From MRBY01 sp943371005 (GTDB taxonomy: Bacteria > Cyanobacteriota > Cyanobacteriia > Cyanobacteriales > MRBY01), in the NCBI GenBank assembly GCA_943371005.1, contig CALRTB020000009.1, forward strand, positions 62,001-126,000: DNA of 64,000 nucleotides, given 5' to 3'. The notes below the pieces were generated by a model that saw only the letters and a list, made by a program, of their open reading frames with translations, was not told the DNA's origin and ran no database searches. Position 1 is the stretch's first letter. Every line of letters begins with the position of its first letter. This document shows positions 51,132 to 60,533 of the stretch, piece after piece. Position numbers and translations under genes: made by a program.

Positions 51132-51258
51132 GAACCCTCCTATGTTGGATGAACTATCAATTCTATTTTAACAAGGTTAAGTTTTTATAAGAAAAATTAC
51201 GAACCTAACGCTGTTTTCTTGATCCTAAGGCCTCTCCCTTGGGCAAATCAAAGCAGGT

Positions 51259-53274
51259 ATGATAATCCAGAGCGACACAACACCTCACCCACCTGTAATT
51301 TCCATGGAAGAACTGCTTTATCTCGAAGTCCCCACCCCAGACACTGCCAAGGTTTGCCATTGGCTACAGACCAGTTGGCAACCCCGGCACGGAGAAAAGC
51401 AGCAGACCCCCACAGGCATCCGTCTTGTCGCTAATGGGGCCGAACTCTCAATTTTTACTTGGAATTTGCAGCGTACCACCTACCTAAAAGTGTTTGCTTG
51501 GTCGCCAGGATTCCCCAAGCCCCAGGGCCTTTGTCGCCAACTCAAATCAGATCTAGAGCAGGCCTTCCCCAACCAGTACCCTGCTCCCCCGGAGATTCAA
51601 CCAGGCCAATCCATTTTTGACGCTTTAGCCGCAAATTATCCTAAAACAGTCGAATATTTCCAGAAGTTTCCCCAGGGGGAGTTTGACTTGCAGCGGGCCT
51701 ATTGGTGGGAAAAACGTTGGCGAGAAACGGTGAAAAATCCCCAAGCGCCCCAACCCGTTATTTTTGAGAAAAGCCATCCCGTCGATCCCCAGTTAGCCCA
51801 ATATGATTTGGTTTATGTTGGTGGGGCTCTGGGGGTGATCCATGCCGCCGTCATGGCGCGACTGGGTTACAAAGTGCTGTTAATTGAGCGATTGCCCTTT
51901 GGCCGCATGAATCGGGAGTGGAATATTTCTCGCAGTGAGCTGCAAAGCTTGATCAATTTAGGATTGTTTACAAAAGCGGAAGTTGAAGCCCTCATTGGCC
52001 GGGAATACAAAGATGGCTTTAATAAATTTTTTGATGGCAATAACCCACCTCACCTCAAGGCGAATATCCTCCACACACCAACGGTACTCAACCTTGCCAT
52101 TCTTTCGGATTTGCTGGTGCAAAGGTGCGGTGAAAAGCTATTGGCTGCCGGCGGGGAAATCTTGGAGCAAACTGAATTTCTCCGGGCCGACATTGGCGCT
52201 GACCAAGCGCTCATTTTTACGAAACATGTGACCACCGGCGAAGAAAAGACGATTCAGGCACGCCTGGTGATCGATGCCATGGGGACTGCTTCTCCCATTG
52301 CGGCGCAGTTGAACCAAGGTCGGCCCTTCGATAGCGTTTGCCCGACGGTGGGAGCCGTGATTAAGGGTCTCGATGATGTGGTTTGGGATCCAGACTATGG
52401 GGATGTGCTCAATTCCCACGGAGATATTTCTCGGGGGCGGCAGTTAATTTGGGAACTGTTCCCCATCGAGGACGATAAACGGACGATTTATCTGTTCCAT
52501 TACCATGAGGTGCATCCGGAAAATCCTGGCTCTTTGCTGGAGATGTATGAGGATTTCTTTACGATCCTGCCGGAATACCGCCGCTGTGATCTGGATGATT
52601 TGGAGTTTGTGAAACCCACCTTCGGCTACATTCCGGGTTATTTCAATGTGGGGGCAGGCGATCGCCAAGTGGCCTTTGACCGTTTGCTGGCGATTGGGGA
52701 TGCGGCTTCGTTGCAATCTCCCCTTGTTTTCACAGGGTTTGGTTCCCTGGTGCGCAATTTAGACCGTTTGACAAAACTCCTGGATATTGCCCTCCAAAAA
52801 GACCTCCTCAACCAACAGAACTTAAGCAAAATTCGCGCTTACCAGAGTAATATTGCGGTGACTTGGCTCTTTTCTAAGGGGATGATGGTGCCGACAGGGA
52901 TGAAGTTACCGCCCCAACGGATTAACGCCATGCTAAACACCTTTTTTGGGTTGTTGGCAGATTCTCCTCCAGAGGTGGCTGAAACCTTTATTAAAGACCG
53001 CACCACTTGGCTGATGTTTAATAAGCTGGCCCTGGTTGCGGCTCGCCAAAATCCGGCGTTGCTGGTGTGGATTTGGCAAATGGCGGGGGCGAAGGACTTT
53101 ATCCGCTGGGTCGGTGCTTACTTTGCCTTTAGTTTTGATGCGGTGTTGAGCTTGCTGTTGATGGGTTGGTTGCCCCAGTGGCTCGAAAAATCTGAAGCTT
53201 GGCTGGCAGAAAAATATCCGTCCCTCTGGCTAAGTCTACTCAGTTTGAAATATCGACTCACCGTCGGCACTTAA
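51259..53274 (+). CDS. cruA: Lycopene cyclase CruA
   Basis: FAD-dependent carotenoid cyclase that makes gamma- or beta-carotene from lycopene; the CruA family was defined in green sulfur bacteria and Synechococcus sp. PCC 7002. The 671-residue product has an N-terminal domain of about 170 residues, then a flavin-binding region: YDLVYVGGALGVIHAAVMARLG near 195, the family sequence RMNREWNISRSELQSLI near 225, VIDAMGTASPIAAQL near 340 and LAIGDAASLQSPLVFTGFGS near 480. ATG at 51259; a second ATG at 51304 is also possible. The HAD gene follows 39 bases later. A CruP homologue is not in this window. Confidence 0.9.
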   Translation: MIIQSDTTPHPPVISMEELLYLEVPTPDTAKVCHWLQTSWQPRHGEKQQTPTGIRLVANGAELSIFTWNLQRTTYLKVFAWSPGFPKPQGLCRQLKSDLEQAFPNQYPAPPEIQPGQSIFDALAANYPKTVEYFQKFPQGEFDLQRAYWWEKRWRETVKNPQAPQPVIFEKSHPVDPQLAQYDLVYVGGALGVIHAAVMARLGYKVLLIERLPFGRMNREWNISRSELQSLINLGLFTKAEVEALIGREYKDGFNKFFDGNNPPHLKANILHTPTVLNLAILSDLLVQRCGEKLLAAGGEILEQTEFLRADIGADQALIFTKHVTTGEEKTIQARLVIDAMGTASPIAAQLNQGRPFDSVCPTVGAVIKGLDDVVWDPDYGDVLNSHGDISRGRQLIWELFPIEDDKRTIYLFHYHEVHPENPGSLLEMYEDFFTILPEYRRCDLDDLEFVKPTFGYIPGYFNVGAGDRQVAFDRLLAIGDAASLQSPLVFTGFGSLVRNLDRLTKLLDIALQKDLLNQQNLSKIRAYQSNIAVTWLFSKGMMVPTGMKLPPQRINAMLNTFFGLLADSPPEVAETFIKDRTTWLMFNKLALVAARQNPALLVWIWQMAGAKDFIRWVGAYFAFSFDAVLSLLLMGWLPQWLEKSEAWLAEKYPSLWLSLLSLKYRLTVGT

Positions 53275-53313
53275 AATGTTATTGACTTTGGCAACGGATT
53301 AGCGGCATTTACT

Positions 53314-54054
53314 ATGGTTACAGTGCAAGTGGGCGATCGCCTTTTTGAAAATATTACGGGGATCATTTTCGATAAAGATGGCACCCTCGCCGACTCCCAA
53401 AACTATCTGCGGGAACTGGCCCAAAAACGCGCCCGGTTGATCGATGCCCAAATTCCAGGAGTGGGAGAACCGCTGCTGATGGCCTTCGGGATGGTGGATG
53501 GGGTACTCGACCCAACGGGCTTAATGGCGGTGGGCAGTCACCCAGAAAATGCGATCGCCGCCGCCGCCTACATTGCTGAAACGGGGCGTAGTTGGTTTGA
53601 AGCCCTCGATATTGCCAAAAAAGCCTTTGCGGAAGCGGAACAGATGTTGGGCGATCGCAGTCATACATCACCATTGTTTGCCGGGAGCCTAGAGGTGCTG
53701 AAATTTTGCCACGATGCAGGTTTGAAACTGGGGATTCTCTCCATGGACAGCACCGCCAACGTGGAAATTTTCGTCAAAACTTACCAGTTGCAAGATTACA
53801 TCCAACTGGAAATGGGGGCAGAATTTGGCCTCAAACCCGACCCCGCGTTATTCCTCAAAGCCTGTGTAACCCTGGGAACTGAGCCGAGTCAAACCCTGAT
53901 GGTGGGTGATGCGCCGGGGGATATTCAAATGGCGAAGGCCGCTGGCGCGGCAGGAACCGTGGGCATTTGTTGGGGAGATGCGACCCAGGCTCACCTAGAA
54001 ACGGCGGATGTGGCGATCGCCAGCCTCGATGCAGTAAAAATTTTGACGAGCTAA
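53314..54054 (+). CDS. HAD-superfamily phosphatase, phosphoglycolate phosphatase-like
   Basis: A 246-residue haloacid-dehalogenase enzyme. Motif I GIIFDKDGTLADS contains both Asp; motif II GILSMDST, motif III GLKPDPALFLKA, and motif IV LMVGDAPGDIQMAKAAGAAG are intact. The cap resembles phosphoglycolate phosphatase (Gph). Close neighbour of cruA on the same strand, and followed after four bases by a metallophosphoesterase. The substrate is not determined. Confidence 0.82.
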   Translation: MVTVQVGDRLFENITGIIFDKDGTLADSQNYLRELAQKRARLIDAQIPGVGEPLLMAFGMVDGVLDPTGLMAVGSHPENAIAAAAYIAETGRSWFEALDIAKKAFAEAEQMLGDRSHTSPLFAGSLEVLKFCHDAGLKLGILSMDSTANVEIFVKTYQLQDYIQLEMGAEFGLKPDPALFLKACVTLGTEPSQTLMVGDAPGDIQMAKAAGAAGTVGICWGDATQAHLETADVAIASLDAVKILTS

Positions 54055-54058
54055 ACCA

Positions 54059-55129
54059 ATGCACGGGAATCGACGACAATTTTTAACCTATGGGGGCTTG
54101 GCCTTGGGGAGTGTACTGCTCTCACGGCGGTTGCCTGCTTCACCCCAGGCGATCGCCCAAACCCCAGCGGCTAATCCTGCCCCTGCTGGACTGAGTGCGC
54201 CCCCCAAAGGGGATGTGCGTCTGGTTGTGATCAGCGATCTCAATAGTGCCTATGGTTCTACAGATTATTTGCCCCAGGTGAAACGGGCGATCGCCTTAAT
54301 TCCCGATTGGCAACCGGATCTTGTCCTTTGTGCGGGCGATATGGTTGCAGGTCAAAAAAGTAGCCTTACCCCCGCCCAGCTCGCCGCCATGTGGCAAGCC
54401 TTTGAACGATACATCGCCCTGCCCCTGCGCCAGGTCAATATTCCCTTCACCTTTACCCTGGGGAACCATGATGCTTCCGGCTCCTTCAGCAACGGGCAAT
54501 ATACTTTTGCAGCAGATCGTCAGGCGGCAAGTCAGTATTGGCGCAACCCAGCCCACACCCCAACCCTAAACTTTATCGACCGTCGTCATTTTCCTTTCTA
54601 TTACAGCTTTACCCAAAACGATATTTTTTACTCCGTGTGGGATGCGTCCACCGCTCGCATTCGTCCGGAGCAACTGGCCTGGATCGAGGCAAGCCTCGCC
54701 AGTGACCAAGCCCAACGGAGCCGCCTCAGATTTGCCCTGGGACATTTATCCCTTTATCCCGTCGCTTCGGGGAGCCGCTCAGAACCGGGAAATTATCTCC
54801 ATGAAGGCGATCGCCTCCAGACTCTCCTCGAAAAATACAACGTCCACACCTACATCAGTGGCCACCAACACGCCTACTATCCTGCTCACCGGGGGCAATT
54901 AGAACTGCTCCACACTGGCGCTTTGGGGGATGGGCCGCGTTCCTTAATTCAAGGGAATCCTTCCCCTTATCGAACATTAACGGTGATTGATATTTTCCGT
55001 GATCGTTCAAATTTGGTCTACGCTACCTACGATATGGATCGTCTTACGATGGTCGATCACAGCGGCTTACCCAGCAGTTTGGATACTCCTAGGGGACGTT
55101 TACAACGCCGCGATCTGGGAATTACTTGA
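54059..55129 (+). CDS. Exported metallophosphoesterase, Tat signal
   Basis: A 356-residue calcineurin-like phosphatase. The start NRRQFLTYGGLALGSVLL is a twin-arginine signal (RR-x-F-L), so it is exported folded. Metal-binding motifs: VISDLNSAYG (the first motif has Asn where DxH normally has His), CAGDMVAG, FTLGNHDASG, ALGHLSLYP, and ISGHQHAYYP. It probably hydrolyses a phosphate ester in the periplasm; the substrate is unknown. The four-base gap to the HAD gene implies co-transcription. Confidence 0.82.
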   Translation: MHGNRRQFLTYGGLALGSVLLSRRLPASPQAIAQTPAANPAPAGLSAPPKGDVRLVVISDLNSAYGSTDYLPQVKRAIALIPDWQPDLVLCAGDMVAGQKSSLTPAQLAAMWQAFERYIALPLRQVNIPFTFTLGNHDASGSFSNGQYTFAADRQAASQYWRNPAHTPTLNFIDRRHFPFYYSFTQNDIFYSVWDASTARIRPEQLAWIEASLASDQAQRSRLRFALGHLSLYPVASGSRSEPGNYLHEGDRLQTLLEKYNVHTYISGHQHAYYPAHRGQLELLHTGALGDGPRSLIQGNPSPYRTLTVIDIFRDRSNLVYATYDMDRLTMVDHSGLPSSLDTPRGRLQRRDLGIT

Positions 55130-55204
55130 GTAAGATTTCTGGCGATCGCCAACCTGGATGCGCTAAAAATTATCTAAACTTTCGGGATTTGAGGAGAAAA
55201 GTAA

Positions 55205-55405
55205 ATGCAGGTTTGGTTAACAAGTGTTGTCGTTCTGTTTATCGCAGTACAAGTTTTTCAGCTGATCAAAGGATTTTTTGTGCCCTTGCCCTTCTATATT
55301 CTGGGGGGCGCTTTTTTGGCGATCGCCTCCAACTATGACAAAGGCATCATGACCGTTTTCAAATCAAAGGAATCACCCGACGACCAGAGCAACACCAAGT
55401 CCTGA
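55205..55405 (+). CDS. Small conserved membrane protein
   Basis: A 66-residue protein with two hydrophobic segments, VWLTSVVVLFIAVQVFQLI and PLPFYILGGAFLAIASNY, and a polar C-terminus rich in Ser, Lys and Asp. GGAG lies eight bases upstream of the ATG. I do not recognise a named family. Confidence 0.65.
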   Translation: MQVWLTSVVVLFIAVQVFQLIKGFFVPLPFYILGGAFLAIASNYDKGIMTVFKSKESPDDQSNTKS

Positions 55406-55483
55406 TCACCAAGGCAATCCGAGCGAAAAAACTTATGTTAGCTTGAAGGCAAGGCGAACGGTAAAGCCCCAGGTGAAAAAACC

Positions 55484-56056
55484 ATGACCCCACAAACATT
55501 GGCAAAACCCATTTCCCCCAAAGCCTATTTAGCTCAGGAAGAACAGGCGAGCGAGCGTCACGAATATATCCAAGGAGTGATCGAACCCATGGCTGGTGGG
55601 ACACCTATTCACAATGAAGTTAGTGGCAATTTGTATGTTGCTTTAAAACTAGGGCTCAAAAAAAGTCCTTATCGAGTTTTTCACGTTGATCAGCGGCTTT
55701 GGATTCCGTCCCAGCAAATTTACACTTATCCCGATGTGATGGTCACTGGCAAACCTTTAGTCTTACAGGAGGGGCGCAAAGATACCGTACTTAATGCCTG
55801 CCTCATTGCAGAAGTGCTCTCCCCTGCCACCAAAAACTATGACCGCAGCGAAAAGTTTCATTACTATCGCTCCATCCCAGAGTTTCAAGACTATTTGCTG
55901 ATCGAACCGGAACGGCTATTTGTGGAGCATTACCATCGCCAAGGCCCGAAACAATGGAGCCTCACTGAGTACACGGCCATCGATGAAGTTATTCGCCTCG
56001 TCTCCATTGACTGTGAGCTTTCTCTGGCCGATATTTACGAAGATATTGAACTGTAA
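55484..56056 (+). CDS. Uma2-family (DUF820) putative endonuclease
   Basis: A 190-residue member of the same family as the gene at 36.9-37.5 kb. Blocks: LAQEEQASERHEYIQGVIEP, YTYPDVMVTG with Asp, LIAEVLSPATKNYDRSEKFH with the ExK-like Glu, and DYLLIEPERLFVEHY. The role is unknown; the family is widespread in cyanobacteria. ATG at 55484. Base composition is like its neighbours, unlike the retron island. Confidence 0.83.
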   Translation: MTPQTLAKPISPKAYLAQEEQASERHEYIQGVIEPMAGGTPIHNEVSGNLYVALKLGLKKSPYRVFHVDQRLWIPSQQIYTYPDVMVTGKPLVLQEGRKDTVLNACLIAEVLSPATKNYDRSEKFHYYRSIPEFQDYLLIEPERLFVEHYHRQGPKQWSLTEYTAIDEVIRLVSIDCELSLADIYEDIEL

Positions 56057-56288
56057 TTTTGCTTGTCCGCCATTGCACAGCTAAATTTTCCCAGGAGACT
56101 TTTGTTTGGAATTCGGCAAATCAGGCGATCACCCCTCAACATTTCCAAAGAACTTGCTTCCCATTTCATTTTCCGGAAACCGCCCAACCATCAAACTAAT
56201 GCAAAGTCTTAAGGACGGGAACTTAACGCTGTCATGGCCCTCTAAGATGGAACTAGGTAACTATGCGCAGCCCCGAACGAAAATTCCC

Positions 56289-57113
56289 ATGAATAGCAGC
56301 ACTCCTTGGATCCTTTTGGGAACAGTCCTCCTTCTCGGTTCCGGCACCCCCGGACTGTCCCAGACCACCCCTGAAACAAGCAATAACGCCGCCAACGCGA
56401 TCCAACGGTATAACGCAGGGGTCGATGCCCTCACCCAAGGGAATTTTGAGGGGGCGATCGCCGAATTTTCGGCAGCAATTAACCTCGACGAATCTGACCC
56501 CGACGCCTACTACAATCGCGGCTACAGCTACCACGTCCTGGGGGAATACCAGGCTGCCTACGACGACTACAGCCAGGCAATCCAGCTTAAACCCGAATTT
56601 GCCGACGCCTACGGGAACCGCTGCTATGCTGCCTATTTGCTCGACAACTATGAACAGGCGATCGCCGATTGTGATCAAGCGATCATCCTCAAAAATAACA
56701 ATCCAGATTTTTTCATTAATCGGGGCAATGCCTACGACGATCTCGCCCTCCAGGCCCGCAACGCTAACCAAACCGAACTCGCCAACGGTTACCATGCCAA
56801 GGCGATCGCCGACTACAATGCCGCCCTTACCCTCCGGCCCAACTACTCAAAGGCCTACTATAATCGCGCCCTCGCCCATAACCGTTTCGAAAATCACACC
56901 GCCGCCCTCCAGGACTACACCGCCAGCATTACCGGTAATCCCGAATTCGCCGAAGCCTACTACAATCGCGCCATTACCCACTACAAACTCAATAATCTCG
57001 AACAGGCGATCGCCGATATGACCCAAGCCGCTTCCCTTTTCGAGCAGCAAAATCAAGCCACAAACCAAACCCAAGCCCTAAAAATTCTTGAGAGTCTCCA
57101 AGGTCAGCTCTGA
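56289..57113 (+). CDS. Secreted TPR-repeat protein
   Basis: A 274-residue protein. After a signal peptide (WILLGTVLLLGSGTPGLSQ) it consists of about five to six tetratricopeptide repeats of the ADAYYNRGYSYHVLGEY type; the phrases AYYNRA and QAIADCDQAI recur. Helical repeat proteins of this class hold other proteins in the periplasm or at the thylakoid. ATG at 56289 is preferred over earlier in-frame starts because it begins the signal peptide. The dnaK3 gene starts 107 bases later. Confidence 0.85.
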   Translation: MNSSTPWILLGTVLLLGSGTPGLSQTTPETSNNAANAIQRYNAGVDALTQGNFEGAIAEFSAAINLDESDPDAYYNRGYSYHVLGEYQAAYDDYSQAIQLKPEFADAYGNRCYAAYLLDNYEQAIADCDQAIILKNNNPDFFINRGNAYDDLALQARNANQTELANGYHAKAIADYNAALTLRPNYSKAYYNRALAHNRFENHTAALQDYTASITGNPEFAEAYYNRAITHYKLNNLEQAIADMTQAASLFEQQNQATNQTQALKILESLQGQL

Positions 57114-57220
57114 AATTCCCCAATCGCTTCGATAAAATAAAGGGCAAATATTGTTAACAATCGTGGCGCAACCTAATATATATAGATTGTCGGGCCACAC
57201 CAAGGAGAATCAAAAAACGC

Positions 57221-59479
57221 ATGGGTAGAGTAGTCGGCATCGATCTAGGAACCACAAATTCCGTCGTTGCAGTGATGGAAGGCGGCAAACCCCTTGTCAT
57301 TGCAAATTCCGAAGGAGCCAGAACCACCCCCTCCGTCGTTGGCTTTAACAAAGATGGCGAACTCCTCGTCGGCCAAATGGCGCGCCGTCAAGCCGTGCTC
57401 AACCCCCAAAACACCTACTACGGCGTAAAACGCTTCATGGGTCGCCGTTACAGCGAACTCACCCCCGAGTCCAAACAAGTCCCCTACACCATCCGCCGTA
57501 CCGAAACCGATACCGTCAAAATCCGCTGTCCCCGTCTCCGCCAAGAATTTGCCCCCGAAGAAATTTCCGCCAAAATTATCCGTCGCCTCGCCGATGAAGC
57601 CGAACGTTACCTCGGTGAACCCGTTACGGGGGCAGTGATCACCGTGCCTGCCTACTTCAACGATGCCCAACGCCAGGCGACCCGTGATGCCGGACGCATT
57701 GCGGGCCTCGAAGTCCTGCGGATTATCAATGAACCCACCGCCGCCGCCCTTGCCTATGGCTTAGAGCAACAAGGTAGCTCCTCCATTCTGGTTTTTGACC
57801 TAGGGGGCGGTACTTTTGATGTCTCCGTATTGGAAGTGGGCGATGGCGTTTTTGAAGTAAAAGCCACCAGCGGTGATACCCAACTCGGTGGGAATGATTT
57901 TGATAAGAAAATTGTTGATTGGCTTGCTGAGAAATTTCTCGAAGCCGAAAAAATTGATCTCCGCAAAGACCGCCAAGCCCTCCAACGGCTCACTGAGGCC
58001 GCCGAAAAAGCCAAAATCGAACTGTCTGGGGTTACGGTCACGGAAATCAATCTTCCCTTTATTACCGCCACCGAAGAGGGGCCCAAACACCTGGAAACCC
58101 AACTCGACCGCGCCACCTTTGAGAGCCTTTGCGGGGAGTTGATTAGTCGTTTGCGTCGCCCCATCAAACGCGCCCTCCAGGATGCGGGTATTAGCCCTGT
58201 GCAAATTCGGGAGGTTGTCCTTGTGGGGGGTTCTACTCGTATTCCCCTCGTCCAGGGTCTCGTGCGCAGTTTCATTGACCGCGAACCCAATCAAAACGTT
58301 AACCCTGATGAAGTGGTGGCGGTAGGGGCTGCGATCCAAGCAGGCATCCTCGGTGGGGAAGTCAAAGACATTCTGCTCCTCGATGTAACGCCACTGTCCC
58401 TGGGGCTAGAGACCATCGGTGGCGTAACGAAAAAGCTGATTCCCCGGAATACGACGATCCCGGTGCGGCGTTCTGATATTTTTTCGACGGGAGAAAATAA
58501 CCAAACCGTCGTCGAAATTCATGTGGTCCAGGGGGAACGGGAGATGGCCCAGGGGAATAAATCCCTCGGTCGCTTTAAATTAACGGGAATTCCCCCAGCA
58601 CCCCGTGGTATTCCCCAGGTTCAGGTGTCCTTTGACATTGATGCCAATGGGATTTTGCAGGTGTCGGCCCGGGATAAAACCACCGGCCGGGAACAAAGCA
58701 TTACAATTCAAGGCTCTTCGACGTTGACCGACAGTGAAGTGAACCGGATGATGCGGGATGCGGAACAGTTCGCCCAAGAGGATCGAGAACGGCGGGAGAA
58801 GGTCGAAAAACGTAACCGGGCAAAGGCCTTAACGGATCAGGCCCAACGCAGACTGAAGGAAGTGACCCTCGATTTTGGGAGCCAATTTGCGAGCTATTAT
58901 CGTCGGCGCATTGAAAGTTTGTCCCAGGAAATTTTAGATAGCCTCAAACAAAATGACGATCGCCGTTTGGATCGCGCCCAAGCGGATTTACAAGATGCCT
59001 TGTATGAACTCAACCGCGAGGTGCGTCTCCAGTATGACCAAGGGGAAGATGATTCTTTCTTTGACACGATTAAGAAAACCTTGATCGGTGACGATGAGGA
59101 TGATCTGTACTATGATTCCCGTTCTAACTACCGACCTGGGGCTGGCTACCCACCGCAGCGGGGCTATGATGCGCCACCACCCCAACGCAATTATGATTAC
59201 GCCCCCCGGCCGCCCCAAAGACCGCAACCAACGCGAAATTATGACTATGGGGCTGCCCAACCGCGTCAGAATTATGGGGGCGATCGCCCGCTGGATGACC
59301 GCTATGGTAACGGGAAATCTCCCCGTCGCCCCGTGGAACCGCCTGCTGCTCGCCCACCCCGGCCCACCAGTCGCGACCCCTACGAGCAACGAAATGTCTC
59401 CCGTAAGTATTACAGCCAAGGACAGGGGCGCAATATCCCCTACGAAAATGATTGGGATGAGGACGATGAATGGTTCTAG
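57221..59479 (+). CDS. dnaK3: DnaK3-type Hsp70 chaperone
   Basis: ATP-dependent chaperone of 752 residues, about 110 longer than E. coli DnaK. The ATPase domain opens VVGIDLGTTNSVVAV, with IINEPTAAALAYGL near 175, VFDLGGGTFDVSVLEV near 190, and LVGGSTRIPLVQ near 335. A substrate-binding domain and helical lid follow, then a low-complexity tail from about residue 635 rich in Tyr, Arg and Pro (repeated RNYDY, ending DEDDEWF). The long tail and the adjacent dnaJ match DnaK3 of cyanobacteria, a thylakoid-associated, essential chaperone. AGGAGA precedes the ATG. Confidence 0.9.
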   Translation: MGRVVGIDLGTTNSVVAVMEGGKPLVIANSEGARTTPSVVGFNKDGELLVGQMARRQAVLNPQNTYYGVKRFMGRRYSELTPESKQVPYTIRRTETDTVKIRCPRLRQEFAPEEISAKIIRRLADEAERYLGEPVTGAVITVPAYFNDAQRQATRDAGRIAGLEVLRIINEPTAAALAYGLEQQGSSSILVFDLGGGTFDVSVLEVGDGVFEVKATSGDTQLGGNDFDKKIVDWLAEKFLEAEKIDLRKDRQALQRLTEAAEKAKIELSGVTVTEINLPFITATEEGPKHLETQLDRATFESLCGELISRLRRPIKRALQDAGISPVQIREVVLVGGSTRIPLVQGLVRSFIDREPNQNVNPDEVVAVGAAIQAGILGGEVKDILLLDVTPLSLGLETIGGVTKKLIPRNTTIPVRRSDIFSTGENNQTVVEIHVVQGEREMAQGNKSLGRFKLTGIPPAPRGIPQVQVSFDIDANGILQVSARDKTTGREQSITIQGSSTLTDSEVNRMMRDAEQFAQEDRERREKVEKRNRAKALTDQAQRRLKEVTLDFGSQFASYYRRRIESLSQEILDSLKQNDDRRLDRAQADLQDALYELNREVRLQYDQGEDDSFFDTIKKTLIGDDEDDLYYDSRSNYRPGAGYPPQRGYDAPPPQRNYDYAPRPPQRPQPTRNYDYGAAQPRQNYGGDRPLDDRYGNGKSPRRPVEPPAARPPRPTSRDPYEQRNVSRKYYSQGQGRNIPYENDWDEDDEWF

Positions 59480-59577
59480 ACAGTTGTTTTGCTGCGTAAT
59501 TCCTGCATAATAAACATCACATCTGGGAACAGTGCGTCATTATCTAAGGAGAGAATTCCTCACTCTGTCGCCTAAAT

Positions 59578-60525
59578 ATGAACAATTTGCGTAACTATTA
59601 TGAAATTTTAGGCGTTCCTCGTAATGCCTCTAGTGATGAGATTAAGCGCTCCTTTCGACGGTTAGCGCGGCGCTATCATCCGGATGTCAACCCAGGGGAT
59701 AAGGTAGCAGAAGAAAAGTTTAAGGATCTCAACGAGGCCTATGAAGTGCTGTCCGATGATGGGCGGCGATCGCAGTATGACCAGTTCACCCGGGCCATGG
59801 GGGGGAAATACAGTCGTCCCGGTTTTAATCGCGCCAACCGACCCCAGCGCAATGATTTTAGCCAATTTGCCAATATTGGTAGTGTCAATCCTTTTGGGCC
59901 GAAAGACCGACAGCAGACCACTGCCCGGGTACGGAGCAATAGCTATGAGGATTTTCGCCCCGGCACCACAAAAACAACCAAAGTGGCTACCCCAAAATCA
60001 CCCGCCAAACGGGATGTAGAAGCACGCCTCACCCTTCCCCTAGAGAAAGCCTATCGGGGGGGACGGGAACGAATTCGCCTCGAAGATGGGCGATCGCTCG
60101 AAGTCGATATGCCGCCCCACATGGTCGACGGCCAGCGCATCCGGTTGCGGAATCAGGGTATTAATGGCGGCAACCTATATCTCAAAATTACTGTAGCTCC
60201 CCATCCTTTCTTTGAAGTGCAAGGTGCTGATATTTACTGCCAAGTGCCCCTTAGTCCCAGTGAAGCAATTCTCGGCGGTTCCATCGAAATCCCGACCATT
60301 GACGGCCTCGTGAAAATGACCGTGCCCAAGGGCGTCAAACCAGGGCAAAGATTGCGCTTAGCCAATAAGGGATATCCCCGCAGCTCCGGTTCTCGCGGTG
60401 ATCAACTGGTGGAAGTGCAGTTAGTTTTACCCCCAGAAATTACCGAAGAAGAACGGGCCTTGTATGAAAAACTGCGGGAAGTCGAGAGTTTCAATCCCCG
60501 CAAAAATATTTATCAGTATTCGTAA
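59578..60525 (+). CDS. dnaJ3: DnaJ3-type Hsp40 co-chaperone
   Basis: A 315-residue J-protein that stimulates the partner Hsp70. The J domain is at 1-70 with the ATPase-stimulating HPD in RRLARRYHPDVNPGD. A G/F-like Asn/Arg-rich linker follows (about 75-135), then two C-terminal beta domains (IRLEDGRSLEVDMPPHMVDG and GSIEIPTIDGLVKMTVP). There are no CxxCxGxG zinc repeats, so it is the type II form. It starts 98 bases after dnaK3. Confidence 0.92.
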   Translation: MNNLRNYYEILGVPRNASSDEIKRSFRRLARRYHPDVNPGDKVAEEKFKDLNEAYEVLSDDGRRSQYDQFTRAMGGKYSRPGFNRANRPQRNDFSQFANIGSVNPFGPKDRQQTTARVRSNSYEDFRPGTTKTTKVATPKSPAKRDVEARLTLPLEKAYRGGRERIRLEDGRSLEVDMPPHMVDGQRIRLRNQGINGGNLYLKITVAPHPFFEVQGADIYCQVPLSPSEAILGGSIEIPTIDGLVKMTVPKGVKPGQRLRLANKGYPRSSGSRGDQLVEVQLVLPPEITEEERALYEKLREVESFNPRKNIYQYS

Positions 60526-60533
60526 CTCGTAAA

